Shown here: positions 55,362-64,000 of the stretch, one piece after another
Numbering within the stretch: the first letter of the stretch is position 1
Layout: each line of letters begins with the position of its first letter
Assembly (NCBI GenBank): GCA_963975425.1
Contig: CAXBGS010000021.1
Location: forward strand, 1 to 64,000
Source: CAXBGS01 sp963975425
GTDB lineage: Bacteria; Planctomycetota; Planctomycetia; Pirellulales; Pirellulaceae
DNA length: 64,000 nucleotides
Reading direction: 5' to 3'
Notes under the pieces: model-generated
What the model saw: only the letters and a program-made list of their open reading frames with translations
Told to the model about the DNA's origin: nothing
Databases searched by the model: none
Program-made: the position numbers and the translations under genes

Positions 55362-56885
55362 ATGAAGACGTGTAACTGTCGACCGTTCTTGCTTCGACCG
55401 TCGGTTTTAGTCTTTCCAATGGTTGTGTTGCTTGTCGCGTGTTCCTATGCACGGGCATCCGCACGACCGCCCAACGTGATTCTGTTTCTTGCCGACGACC
55501 TTGGCTATGGCGACCTCGCTTGTTACGGCAATCCGATTGTTCAGACGCCCCATCTGGACCGATTCGCTTCGCAAGGAGTGCTCCTGACCGATTGTCATTC
55601 CGGAGGAACAGTTTGTTCACCGTCACGCGCCGCATTGCTGACCGGACGCAATCCATACCGAAGTGGTTTTTTCTACATCCACAACAGAAACACGTTCCTG
55701 AGAGACGAAGAAATCACACTTGCCGAGGTGCTGAAAGAAAAAGGTTACCAGACAGCTTTCTGGGGCAAGTGGCATCTTTCCACACTTGAGAAGACCCACC
55801 GAAACCATCCTGGACCCGGCGAGCAGGGTTTTGATTACTGGATGGCCACGACCCTGAATGCATTTGACAAGCTTGGTGGGCCGCGCAGGCCCAACGCGTT
55901 TATCAAAAACGGCAATCCTTTGGGGGCGGTCGATGGTTGGTACTGCGACGTGATCGTTGATGATGCGCGCGACTGGTTGCTAAGCAAACGCAACAAGCAG
56001 AAGCCGTTCTTTCTATATGTCTGCTCACATGAGCCGCACACCCCGATCGATCCACCTGAAGAGTACAGCGCCCGATACGACAACACCGAAGTGGACCGAT
56101 TGGAAAAGCGAGTGCGTTACGGGCGGGTCAAAAGGCCGAGGAGGGATATCGCCGCGCATAAAAAGGATTACTACGCAACGGTGAGCCAGCTCGATGACGC
56201 CTTCGGACGTTTGATGAAAACACTCGAAGAAGAGGGGCTGGTGGAGAACACTTTGGTGCTGTTCACCAGCGACAATGGGCCGGAAACACCCGTAACGTTG
56301 GAGGAGTCGCGGGGGCAATGGGAGGATCTCATCCGCGACAAGTGTTTCGGCACGCCCGGTGAACTACGTGGCATGAAACGCTATCCTTATGAAGGAGGAC
56401 ACCGAGTGCCCGGACTTGTCCGTTTGCCAGGTATCATTCCCGCCGGCACCGAAAGCGAAGTACTATTCAATGCGACAGATTTCTTGCCCACGGTTTGTGG
56501 TCTGGTCGGTGCCAAGGTGCCCAAGAATCGTAACGTGGACGGCGTCGATGCCTTTGGTGCGTTCCGGGGTAGGCCAGTCGGGCGCGGTGATTCCGTCATT
56601 TGGTTCTTCCCACATCATGGCGATACATGGTTCCGCATGCCGCATATTGCGATGCGCAAAGGCAACTTCACACTGATCGCCTGGTTGCCCAAACGCACCG
56701 AAAACATACCGCTGGACGAGTGGTTTGCGAAATCCGATCCCGACCGAGTGGAACTGTATGATGTTGCGGTCGATCCCGCGCAGCGTAACGATATCGCGGA
56801 CCAGCACCCAGACATCGTCAGTTCCATGAAAACCGAAATGACTTCGCTATGGCGCGAGATGCGCGACGAAGGCTTGCGGCACTAG
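55362..56885 (+). CDS. Sulfatase (507 aa), possible lipoprotein
   Basis: 507 residues from the ATG at 55362 (GGGGAA six bases upstream). The signal region MVVLLVACSYARAS contains LVAC, a possible lipobox, so it may be lipid-anchored; SPase I cleavage after ARA is the alternative. RPPNVILFLADDLGYGDLAC metal site, TVCSPSRAALLTGRNPYRSG with C85, FWGKWHLST, FTSDNGPETPVT. Layout is that of arylsulfatase A/GALNS-like sulfatases common in marine planctomycetes. Last gene of the sulfatase region. Confidence 0.95.
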   Translation: MKTCNCRPFLLRPSVLVFPMVVLLVACSYARASARPPNVILFLADDLGYGDLACYGNPIVQTPHLDRFASQGVLLTDCHSGGTVCSPSRAALLTGRNPYRSGFFYIHNRNTFLRDEEITLAEVLKEKGYQTAFWGKWHLSTLEKTHRNHPGPGEQGFDYWMATTLNAFDKLGGPRRPNAFIKNGNPLGAVDGWYCDVIVDDARDWLLSKRNKQKPFFLYVCSHEPHTPIDPPEEYSARYDNTEVDRLEKRVRYGRVKRPRRDIAAHKKDYYATVSQLDDAFGRLMKTLEEEGLVENTLVLFTSDNGPETPVTLEESRGQWEDLIRDKCFGTPGELRGMKRYPYEGGHRVPGLVRLPGIIPAGTESEVLFNATDFLPTVCGLVGAKVPKNRNVDGVDAFGAFRGRPVGRGDSVIWFFPHHGDTWFRMPHIAMRKGNFTLIAWLPKRTENIPLDEWFAKSDPDRVELYDVAVDPAQRNDIADQHPDIVSSMKTEMTSLWREMRDEGLRH

Positions 56886-57368
56886 CAGATCGGGACTGCA
56901 CGCGAGATAGGGTTAATAGGCCGACATTTCCGTTTCTTTACTTTTGCGGGATGGTTGTAAGAAGCCCGGATCTTTACGGATAGGCAACTGACACATCACT
57001 GGGTCACGGGTGATCATCATGACGCCGAAGTGGGCACGCTGTGGCTGCAGTAGCCCAGTGCGACATTGCGGACCAGCGTTGGCGTCTTGGCTTGGATGTT
57101 CGACCGATCCGTCAGGGCCAGAAACGTGCCGTTGCAAGTTGCTCAGTCCATCACACTTGTCCGCGACTTGAAAAGCACTTCAATCGGGCCCCGCTGCTGC
57201 TGCGTGAGTGGTGATCTAATTCTTCGCCACTGCACCGGTATGCTTCCTCTGTCTTGTCGTATCTCATCGTAGCGTTTAGGTCGCAGCTTGATTCGCAAGA
57301 AACAGCCGAGTTGAAAAGCGGCCGTGGGTCTGCCGTTGAGCCGCACTAAATCTGTGCGTCGGTGTTAT
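56886..57368. other. Intergenic region between sulfatase and merC-like gene
   Basis: 483 bases between two convergent genes. No credible gene, repeat or terminator hairpin seen. Confidence 0.5.
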
Positions 57369-58058
57369 CTATTTCTGTTGGCTCGCATTGACTGTTTGAT
57401 CGACGACCGGAACTCTTGCCGTTTGGCTTAGGTGACGGAGATTCGGCCCGGCACTTCCCTTCTTGCAGGATCCGCAAAGACAGCCATAGCGGCGATTAAG
57501 CAAGTGAGCTGTCACCAGGAGCAAACCTCCGATCGGAGTGATCCAAGAATCGAATGTTTCAAGGGACAACAGCGACGGCATCTGCGTTTTAACAGCATCG
57601 AATTCCGCCCGATTGGTTGGCGGTACTTTTTGCACCTCGGTGGTGCAGAGTTCGCAGCAGGTCTCTGCGCAGACAATTCGGGATCCTGTCGCCGAATGAT
57701 TTACATGGGATTCGCAAGTTGCGCAACAGTTGCCTGCCATTCCGAACGCGGCCGAGGTGATCAAGCAAAGGCCAATCACGCCGATGACTCCGGGGAGCAT
57801 TCGTTTGTGTGTGCGAAACCCAGGAATGAACGCGGCGATGGCGATCAGGAAACAGGCCAGTGCCATCCATCGGTGAAACGCTTCTTCGGCGAGGAAACTT
57901 AAGCCCAACAGCGGAAGGTACGCGATGACAAATGGCATCGCGGCGCAGTGGATCGCACAACCAACGGACGCCGCCACGCCAATCCAGTCTCGCAAGCCGG
58001 ATGGTGAGTGTGAGGTGAAGGCAACGGTATTAGAGCTCGAAGTGGTCAGTTCATTCAT
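57369..58058 (-). CDS. MerC-like membrane protein with Cys-rich insert
   Basis: 229 residues; GGGGAGG precedes the ATG. The first 105 residues match MerC: RDWIGVAASVGCAIHCAAMP with the C34-x3-C38 pair inside the first membrane helix, then three more helices. A periplasmic or loop segment rich in Cys (GNCCATCESH, CAETCCELC) is an insertion relative to mercury-resistance MerC. A last hydrophobic segment (ITPIGGLLLVTAHLLNRRYG) is followed by CLCGSCKK. Divergent from a Fur/Zur-type regulator, so a metal transport or metal-binding role, probably zinc-related, is more likely than mercury. No other mer gene is present. Confidence 0.82.
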   Translation of the reverse strand: MNELTTSSSNTVAFTSHSPSGLRDWIGVAASVGCAIHCAAMPFVIAYLPLLGLSFLAEEAFHRWMALACFLIAIAAFIPGFRTHKRMLPGVIGVIGLCLITSAAFGMAGNCCATCESHVNHSATGSRIVCAETCCELCTTEVQKVPPTNRAEFDAVKTQMPSLLSLETFDSWITPIGGLLLVTAHLLNRRYGCLCGSCKKGSAGPNLRHLSQTARVPVVDQTVNASQQK

Positions 58059-58450
58059 TGCGATGCCTCCCCGGCACCGGTATCAATTTCGATCGGGACA
58101 TTGGGCTCATTCATCTGAGCCCAGAAACCGACCGGATCATGTATTGGGACTTGAGTGGAGACTTTGGCGAAGGAAGCGGCGTAGCGGTGCTGAGCAGTGG
58201 TGCGGATTGCGATTCAAGCTTTGAAGTGATAGTCGCAACAATATCGCAGCTGCAAAACGTATGCAAGTAGGGGAGGGCGATTGTTTGTGTTGACCGTTGT
58301 TTGCGAAACACAGTGGATTTGCGGTTAGTTGGTTGCGCGATGCCGTGGACGAACGCGAAGGGGCGCATGATTAGCGCGGGATCACTCGCGGTAGGTGTTT
58401 GCATACCAATCGCATTCATGTAGGCTGAGTTAAAACAGCAGGAAATCCTT
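58059..58450. promoter_or_regulatory. Divergent promoter region between merC-like and fur/zur-like genes
   Basis: 392 bases with no gene. The octamer TTGCATAC occurs twice in opposite orientation relative to the window: as GTATGCAAG at 58259-58267 and as TTTGCATAC at 58398-58406. It is a possible shared regulator site, low confidence, since no clear palindrome surrounds it. Confidence 0.35.
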
Positions 58451-58882
58451 ATGACCAAGAACGACGAATCGCTTGACCTGGTCAAGCAAGCGATTCGCGA
58501 CGCGGGGTTGCGAGCCACGCCGGCGCGAATTGCCACCTTGCAATTGCTTCGAGCTTCCAGTTCTCCGCTCACTCATGCAGTGGTCGCAGAACATCTTTCT
58601 GCCACCGGCGTCGACAAGGCAACGGCGTTTCGCAGTCTGAACGATATGGTCGACGCTGGATTGCTAAGGAAGACCGAAGTGGGTGACCATGTCTGGCGTT
58701 TCGAAGCAATCACGGGAAAACCTGGCCATGATGACGGCCACCCACATTTCCTCTGTATCGATTGCGGCTCTGTTTCCTGTTTGGACGACGTCAAGCTGAC
58801 CGCGGGCAGTCAACGGGTCAGCGAGAAGGTTGGCGAGGTCACCGAAATTCTGCTTCGTGGTCATTGCAACGAATGCCGGTAG
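58451..58882 (+). CDS. Fur family transcriptional regulator (Zur-like)
   Basis: 143 residues, AGGA eight bases upstream. Winged-helix part LRATPARIATLQLLRASSSP and KATAFRSLNDMVDAGLLRK, then the metal region HPHFLCIDCG (C102, C105) and the C-terminal HCNEC (C139, C142): two CxxC pairs for the structural zinc. HDDGHPHF is a metal-sensing histidine cluster. Which metal it senses is not settled by sequence; Zur is favoured because the divergent neighbour is a MerC-like protein of the kind found in zinc regulons. Confidence 0.88.
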   Translation: MTKNDESLDLVKQAIRDAGLRATPARIATLQLLRASSSPLTHAVVAEHLSATGVDKATAFRSLNDMVDAGLLRKTEVGDHVWRFEAITGKPGHDDGHPHFLCIDCGSVSCLDDVKLTAGSQRVSEKVGEVTEILLRGHCNECR

Positions 58883-59210
58883 CCCTCGACAGAAAGATTC
58901 AAACCAGACGATGAAACTCGTATAGAGTGGAATCGGTCGCAATCACGGGCATCGTCGCGTCGTTGTGCACCACGACGCGTAGGTGGCCGCGCAAGGCCGC
59001 GTCGATGTGAGCCGCGATGCATAAGCGGCCGGGCGCGTTTCGCTGCCCAATGCCTTACGATCAATCGCTCACCCAAAGGCGGTCTCGTGTCAATGACGAG
59101 ACCGTAACCGACTTGATCGCGATACTCGTACGTGACACCGCCGAAGCCCGCTTCGTTTGTCCAGCGAAAACGCGATGAGCCCCTCGAACATTGTTTGCAG
59201 AGCAACAAGC
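58883..59210. other. Intergenic region, possibly holding a decayed minus-strand gene
   Basis: 328 bases. Minus-strand frames give two protein-like stretches in different frames (GGVTYEYRDQVGYGLVIDTR near 59080-59150, and RVVVHNDATMPVIATDSTLY ending at a TGA at 58899-58901). This could be a frameshifted remnant, but neither is recognisable. Confidence 0.3.
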
Positions 59211-61625
59211 ATGATTAGCTTCGTTCAGTTAAAGAGACCTACAGTTGTTGCGCTCGTTGCCGCAATGGTATCGCTTTCCTGCGCGACGCCGTTGTTGGCT
59301 CAGCGCTCTGCAAGGCAACCTCCGAGCATCCCCGACTTCACGCAGGGAGGTCAAGCGGACGGTAGTCATGATTGGACGCTGGGCGCCACCGGTGCGCGTG
59401 GCTGGATCTATGCGTACAAACACACAGCGGATGCTCGTCAGATTCTGATCACCGACGTGGCTAAGGGCTCACCCGCCGATGGCGTCTTGAACATTGACGA
59501 TGTGATTCTAGGCATCGAAAGCAAGCCGTTTGACGGTGACGCGAGAATTCAATTCGCGCGAGCGATCATGCGAGCTGAAAAAAAAGATTCGCGCGGCGTT
59601 TTAAGACTTGTTCGTTGGCGCGAGGGGCAAACGGAGGATGTTGAGATCCTGATTCCGGTGATGGGAACGTACAGCGACACCGCACCTTACAATTGCCCCA
59701 AGTCGCATAAGATATTTGAACAAGGATGCGAAGCGATCGCGAAAAAGGGTTTAGGAGGCGTCTCGATCCCAAGCAGTATCAACGCCCTCGCTTTACTTGC
59801 CAGCGGAAAGCCGGAGTATCGCTCCGAGCTTTCTCGATACGCCAGAAAGGTGGCCGAGTATCGAGTCGGTTTTTTTGCCACTTGGCATTACGGCTATGCG
59901 ATGATGTTCCTTGCCGAGTATGTCATGGCGACCGGTGACGACTCTGTCATGCGGGGACTCAAGCGGCTGGCTCTTGAGTCATCGCAAGGTCAAAGCTTGG
60001 TTGGTACGTGGGGCCATCGGTTTGCATTGCCGGATGGCAGAGTTGGCGGGTACGGCTGTATGAATTCGCCCGGTTTGTCACTGACGATCGCGATGGTGCT
60101 GGCGCGAGAAGCTGGCGTCAATGACCCCGAGCTAGACAAGGCCATCAACAAGTCTGCCCGGTTTCTGCGCTGGTATGTTGACAAAGGAGCGATTCCCTAT
60201 GGCGATCATGCGGCTTGGCCAGGCCACGAAGACAACGGCAAATGTTCCATGGCCGCGGTTCTCTTCGACTTGCTAGGCGACCGCGACGCGGCGAGCTATT
60301 TTGCCAGGATGAGTGCAGCAGCGTACGACGAAAGGGAACGCGGCCACACTGGCAATTTTTTTAACATCCTGTGGGCCATGCCGGCCGTGTCCCGCTGTGG
60401 ACCACTGGCCACTGCCGCCTATTGGCGCGAACAGTCGTGGTACTACGATCTCGCACGCGGATGGGATGGCAGTTACCGCTACCAAGGTTCGCCGGTGGGT
60501 GAGGAGGAACATGGGAAATACGTCGACTTTGACAGCACCGGTTCATACTTGCTGGCCCATGCGTTGACCCTGAAAAGTCTCTATCTGACTGGTAAAAAAC
60601 GTAGTTCGGTGCCAATGCTTGAGCCGGCCGAAGTCGAGGACGTGATTTCCGCTGGGCGTGGTTTCTTTCAGACCAAAAAGGACGATCGCTTTGGTTACAA
60701 AGATCGGAGCGAAGCAGAACTGCTTGCCGGATTGTCCAGTTGGTCACCATCGGTCCGTAAACGCTCGGCGCAGGAACTGGGCACGCGAGACGGAGACTTC
60801 GGTTCGGCTCTCGTTCGATTACTGGATTCCAACGATCGCTATGCACGCTACGGGTCCGCCGAGACGCTCGGACAACTCGGGTCGAAACAGGGTGTCGCTG
60901 CCAGTGTAACGTCGTTGACCAAGGCGCTGCAGCAAGATGACTTGTACCTGCGCATTCTCGCAGCAGAAGCCTTAGCAAACATCGGCGAACCGGCCATGTC
61001 GGCCGTACCTGTCATGCTGGAACGTCTTGCCAATGTCGAACCGGAAAACGATCCGAGAGGCATGGAGCAGCGGTACCTCTGCTTCAGCCTGTTCGACCGT
61101 CGTAGCGGACTCATCAGCAAGTCGCTCGATGGTGTTGATCGTGAACTGTTGTTGAAAGCGGTTCGTGTCGGTTTGCAAAACGAAGACGGACGTGCGCGCA
61201 GCAGCCTTGGAACCGTATACCAGAATCTCACCTATGAAGAGATCAAACCTTTGCTGCCCGCAATCTATCAAGCGACGGTCGAGGCCGCGCCCAGTGGCAT
61301 CATGTTCGCCAGCGGAATCCGTCTGAGCGGCGTCGAACTGCTCGCCAAACACCGGATCAGCGAAGGCATGCCGCTCTGCATCAAAATCATGGAGATCGAC
61401 AAGTGGGGAAAGAAGAATCGGATCGCACGGTGCCTGAAGACCCTGGAAAGCTATGGAGGGGCAGCTAAAGCCGTTCTGCCCGAACTACGACAACTCGAAC
61501 AGCACCTTCGCGCTCACCAGGAGTCTCAGATGCTGGCCCCTGTCATCGAGCAGGTCCATACGATGATCCTCGAACTTGAAAGTTCAAAAGACACAGTGCA
61601 ACTGCGCAGCATCAAAGACGATTAA
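59211..61625 (+). CDS. DUF6288-like protein with PDZ and HEAT-like repeats
   Basis: About 804 residues from the ATG at 59211; the frame extends to 59157. Signal peptide (VVALVAAMVSLSCATPLLAQ). A PDZ-like domain at about 60-145 (ILITDVAKGSPADGVLNIDD, VILGIESKPFDGDARIQFAR). Residues about 150-480 form an alpha-helical toroid-like region (GRVGGYGCMNSPGLSLTIAM, GHTGNFFNILWAMPAVSRCG) as in the DUF6288 family. The C-terminal 300 residues are HEAT-like helical repeats (RYARYGSAETLGQLGSKQGV, LRILAAEALANIGEPAMSAV). Found repeatedly in planctomycetes; exported, role unknown. Confidence 0.85.
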   Translation: MISFVQLKRPTVVALVAAMVSLSCATPLLAQRSARQPPSIPDFTQGGQADGSHDWTLGATGARGWIYAYKHTADARQILITDVAKGSPADGVLNIDDVILGIESKPFDGDARIQFARAIMRAEKKDSRGVLRLVRWREGQTEDVEILIPVMGTYSDTAPYNCPKSHKIFEQGCEAIAKKGLGGVSIPSSINALALLASGKPEYRSELSRYARKVAEYRVGFFATWHYGYAMMFLAEYVMATGDDSVMRGLKRLALESSQGQSLVGTWGHRFALPDGRVGGYGCMNSPGLSLTIAMVLAREAGVNDPELDKAINKSARFLRWYVDKGAIPYGDHAAWPGHEDNGKCSMAAVLFDLLGDRDAASYFARMSAAAYDERERGHTGNFFNILWAMPAVSRCGPLATAAYWREQSWYYDLARGWDGSYRYQGSPVGEEEHGKYVDFDSTGSYLLAHALTLKSLYLTGKKRSSVPMLEPAEVEDVISAGRGFFQTKKDDRFGYKDRSEAELLAGLSSWSPSVRKRSAQELGTRDGDFGSALVRLLDSNDRYARYGSAETLGQLGSKQGVAASVTSLTKALQQDDLYLRILAAEALANIGEPAMSAVPVMLERLANVEPENDPRGMEQRYLCFSLFDRRSGLISKSLDGVDRELLLKAVRVGLQNEDGRARSSLGTVYQNLTYEEIKPLLPAIYQATVEAAPSGIMFASGIRLSGVELLAKHRISEGMPLCIKIMEIDKWGKKNRIARCLKTLESYGGAAKAVLPELRQLEQHLRAHQESQMLAPVIEQVHTMILELESSKDTVQLRSIKDD

Positions 61626-61899
61626 TCCGCCGCGTTCTCTCCCCGAATGTCACGCAATTCTTGCAGCTGTTTCCGATCACTGACAGCATTCTGCCTTCAC
61701 GTGGGTATCGCTACTGGGTCCGGACTAAAAACTTGCCAACCAAATGTGGATAGTGAACCGAAATTGACGGAAAGGCAGTAGCGGAACCAGCGGTTCGAAA
61801 TGCGCTCGTGTCGGACACGGATGTTCTGACTCGTTTACCTTCGGTGATAATTCCGGCTCATTCGTAGCTAACTTTTTCCTCTCACGTACGATTTCTGGC
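61626..61899. other. Intergenic region
   Basis: 274 bases with no recognisable gene or structured element. Confidence 0.5.
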
Positions 61900-62691
61900 A
61901 TGAGTGACTATCGGTACAACTTCGACGTCAAGATCACCAAGACGCTGGTCTACTTGCCCAAGCACATCGCCTCGCAGTTGGACTTTGGCAAATCAAAGCG
62001 TTTGAGAATTGACGGTGAAATCAATGGCATTCGCATCGAATGCGGTTTGATGCCAGAGAAGGGTAAATGGTGCTTTATGGTGTCGAAGAAGCTGCAAAAG
62101 CTATGCGGCATCTCGCCTGGTGATACGGCAAGTGTCAGCTTTGACATTGCCGACTCCGAAGCGGTCGTCGTGCCAGCCGAGCTTCAGTTTGCTCTCGAAG
62201 CGAACAATGCTGCAATGTCCGCATGGGAAAAATGGACTGCAGGCAAACGTCGCGCTCAATGCCTTCGCGTGTCCTCGGCCAAGAAGGTTGAGACGCGGGA
62301 GCGACGCGCGGAAGAAGTGATCGCTTTATGCTTGGCCGAACTGGGAATACAAACTGGCATCACCGCTTGGCAAGCGTTTGAGAGTCTCGATATGCGAGCG
62401 GGCACAATCACTGCTGTCGAGCAACTTCCCATGGCGCGCAAGCCCGCGTATAGGGTCACCGTCGACTTCGGAACGGAACTGGGCACGAAGCGCACCAGTG
62501 CTCAGATCACCGCGAACTACACCCAGGATGAATTGGTAGGACGACAAATCATCGGCGTCGTGAACATACCGCCAAAGCAGATCGGTACTTTCATGTCGGA
62601 GTTTCTGATCGTTGGATTCTATCGCTTAGACGGATCGGTCATCCTCGCGGTCCCGGACAAGTTGATCCCCGACGGAGCAAAATTGGCGTGA
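61900..62691 (+). CDS. Fusion of YdeI/DUF1905-like and CsaA-like tRNA-binding domains
   Basis: 263 residues. Residues 1-150 follow the DUF1905 beta-barrel and YdeI/OmpD-associated helix layout (YNFDVKITKTLVYLPKHIAS, GKWCFMVSKKLQKLCGISPG, RRAEEVIALCL). Residues 153-263 match CsaA, a dimeric OB-fold tRNA-binding/export chaperone: FESLDMRAGTITAVEQLPMA, RKPAYRVTVDFGTELGTKRT, SAQITANYTQDELVGRQIIG, NIPPKQIGTFMSEFLIVGF. The two are usually separate proteins. No frame disruption is seen at the junction. Cytoplasmic; function of the fusion unknown. Confidence 0.85.
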   Translation: MSDYRYNFDVKITKTLVYLPKHIASQLDFGKSKRLRIDGEINGIRIECGLMPEKGKWCFMVSKKLQKLCGISPGDTASVSFDIADSEAVVVPAELQFALEANNAAMSAWEKWTAGKRRAQCLRVSSAKKVETRERRAEEVIALCLAELGIQTGITAWQAFESLDMRAGTITAVEQLPMARKPAYRVTVDFGTELGTKRTSAQITANYTQDELVGRQIIGVVNIPPKQIGTFMSEFLIVGFYRLDGSVILAVPDKLIPDGAKLA

Positions 62692-62984
62692 CGGTAAGGC
62701 GGAGGGACGATGGCAACTTGGGGGCCGATCCACTGCCGCGGCAGCGTCCTTTGCCAAACAGCGACAATCGGCAAAGGACCCGTGTTTCATTAGTGATCTC
62801 GGCTGCTTCGGTCCGTTTGCATTTCACTCATGCGGGGTTTGGGCGTACGCGGGACGCCCGATTTTGGCGCGTGAATCGGCACGAATTTTATTCAGTAATT
62901 GCGTGTAACAACTTCAGTCCTCTCGCGCTTGCCCAGGGAGTGAAACGCGTACATCCGACTCGCCAATCGACGTAAGAGATTTCG

Positions 62985-63905
62985 ATGCCTACTGCATTGC
63001 CTATCCGTGGTTGCCTGCTTGCCCTGGGTTTACTCTCAGTCGTCGCGGTGCCGATTCGAGCTCACGACTTCCCTTCACTTTCCGACGTATTGCCGCCTGA
63101 ATCAGAAGACGTCAATGATATCGAACTTGTCGATGATTGGATGGACAACACCGTTGTTCTCGTAGGGACTCCCGGTGACGACAAAATCACAATCGAAATT
63201 GATGACGACGCGATTCATTTTTGGGTGAACGACGAAGACGTCGGACGAATTCGCAAGCGTGATCTTCCACCAGATCCTTTCGGTGAGAACGTGCCGATGG
63301 ATTCTAATCCGCGTTCCGTTCTGCAAATCATTGTTTCTGGTGGTGGCGGCGACGACGGAATCTCGGTCAGTACGGATGATTCTGACGGCCCACCGATCAA
63401 CCTATTTGACCGCGTGAAATTCATGCTTTATGGGGGCGACGGGTTTGACGTTCTCATCAGCGAGGGAATTGATCAGGTGAACTTTATCGGTGGCCCCGGA
63501 ATGGACATACTCGTCGGTGACGGTTTCGAATCCGAATATTTAGGCAGCGAATTGCTCGTATCCGATTTGGAATACTTCGAAGGGGTTGTCGTTCCCGATG
63601 GCTGCAAGGACCGCATCTTTCCCGGTCACGCTGAGAGCACGGCCTATCGAAACTACTTCCTGCATTTCGCTCCGGTATCGTACGTTAGTCCGACCATCCA
63701 GGTGCTCAACAAGAATCCGCCCAAGCTCCCTAGCCTCGGCGACATTGCCAGTCGCGAAAAAGGAGACGTGCTGACTCCAGAGCCAACTGTTTACGATTCC
63801 ATCCTGATCGAGCGAGATGAGGTGAACAATGAAATTGGCTGTCTCGTCTTTGACTTGCACTTTCAAGAGGACGGAACCATGATGCCACCCACGTTGGCCG
63901 AATGA
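62985..63905 (+). CDS. Secreted acidic protein with degenerate RTX-like repeats
   Basis: 306 residues; GAGA a few bases before the ATG. Signal peptide about 1-26 (CLLALGLLSVVAVPIRAHDF). Asp/Glu-rich. Three segments resemble nine-residue hemolysin-type calcium repeats: GTPGDDKITIEI, GGDGFDVLISEG, GGPGMDILVGDG. The C-terminal part has no recognised domain. Probably exported and calcium-binding; role unknown. Confidence 0.75.
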   Translation: MPTALPIRGCLLALGLLSVVAVPIRAHDFPSLSDVLPPESEDVNDIELVDDWMDNTVVLVGTPGDDKITIEIDDDAIHFWVNDEDVGRIRKRDLPPDPFGENVPMDSNPRSVLQIIVSGGGGDDGISVSTDDSDGPPINLFDRVKFMLYGGDGFDVLISEGIDQVNFIGGPGMDILVGDGFESEYLGSELLVSDLEYFEGVVVPDGCKDRIFPGHAESTAYRNYFLHFAPVSYVSPTIQVLNKNPPKLPSLGDIASREKGDVLTPEPTVYDSILIERDEVNNEIGCLVFDLHFQEDGTMMPPTLAE

Positions 63906-64000
63906 TCCGAAATCTGACACCGATTCGCTTGCACAAACGAATTGGCTCTGTTCTATCATCAGCATCGAACCGTTGCTCAGCAATTCCTCGAAAGCGAAGC

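Noticed and set aside
55057..55656. 199-codon minus-strand ORF with a duplicated peptide
   Set aside because: The duplicated peptide (SCGLLRPLI) is only a translation of the 100-bp direct repeat, and the rest is antisense to a sulfatase.
57369..58058. Mercury resistance operon
   Set aside because: Only a MerC-like core is present; there is no merA, merT, merP or MerR, and the neighbour is Fur-family.

Overview
The window looks like part of a planctomycete chromosome, most likely a marine Rhodopirellula/Pirellulaceae-type bacterium. Indicators are two proteins with the LEPR-XLL type N-terminal motif, a 5143-residue surface protein with dockerin repeats, a Ser/Thr kinase next to an ECF sigma factor, Rhodopirellula-type ECF/FecR pairs, a DUF1587/1592/1588/1585 heme protein followed by a DUF1552 Tat protein, and seven sulfatase genes or fragments. 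Taxonomy is inferred from these families, not from a marker gene. I saw no rRNA, tRNA, CRISPR array or IS transposase.

Layout. 1-16.2 kb (minus strand): the start of a Calx-beta type LEPR protein that runs off the left edge, then the giant repeat protein. 17-25.2 kb (plus): ECF sigma factor, kinase/LamG/FGE-like fusion, a sigma-54 response regulator with two Fis-type helices, a zinc-ribbon protein, a phosphoesterase-like protein and CsrA. 25.5-27.8 kb (minus): a tiny membrane protein, and an AhpD-like protein with a TetR regulator and two matching operators. 28.0-41.8 kb (minus): one long cluster, read ECF sigma > FecR > Gfo/Idh oxidoreductase > DUF1080 > sulfatase > GxxExxY protein > sulfatase-glycosidase fusion > sulfatase > sulfatase. 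42-57 kb (plus): a broken Gfo/Idh gene, an agarase-like glycoside hydrolase, a sulfatase, a second ECF/FecR pair, a truncated sulfatase, the heme/DUF1552 pair, a LamG-like protein and another sulfatase. 57-64 kb: a MerC-like protein divergent from a Fur/Zur regulator, a PDZ/HEAT protein, a YdeI-CsaA fusion and a secreted acidic protein.

How it fits together. The 28-57 kb block reads as a polysaccharide degradation locus for a sulfated galactan of the agar/porphyran kind: agarase-like endo-enzyme, six intact sulfatases (two fused to carbohydrate-active domains), an oxidoreductase and DUF1080 proteins, with one ECF/FecR control module on each arm. Substrate is inference.

Most unusual feature. 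Every junction of the minus-strand cluster from 34.1 to 42.0 kb, except the tightly coupled sulfatase trio at its 3' end, carries an inverted repeat built from a 10-bp unit close to ACAGATGGAC. Seven copies occur there and I found none elsewhere in the window. One pair forms 28-bp inverted ends (27/28 identical) around a GxxExxY nuclease-like gene. These repeats supply the stop codon of one sulfatase and part of the signal peptide of the next. This looks like a small mobile or recombinogenic cassette system. A separate perfect 27-bp inverted repeat lies beside it.
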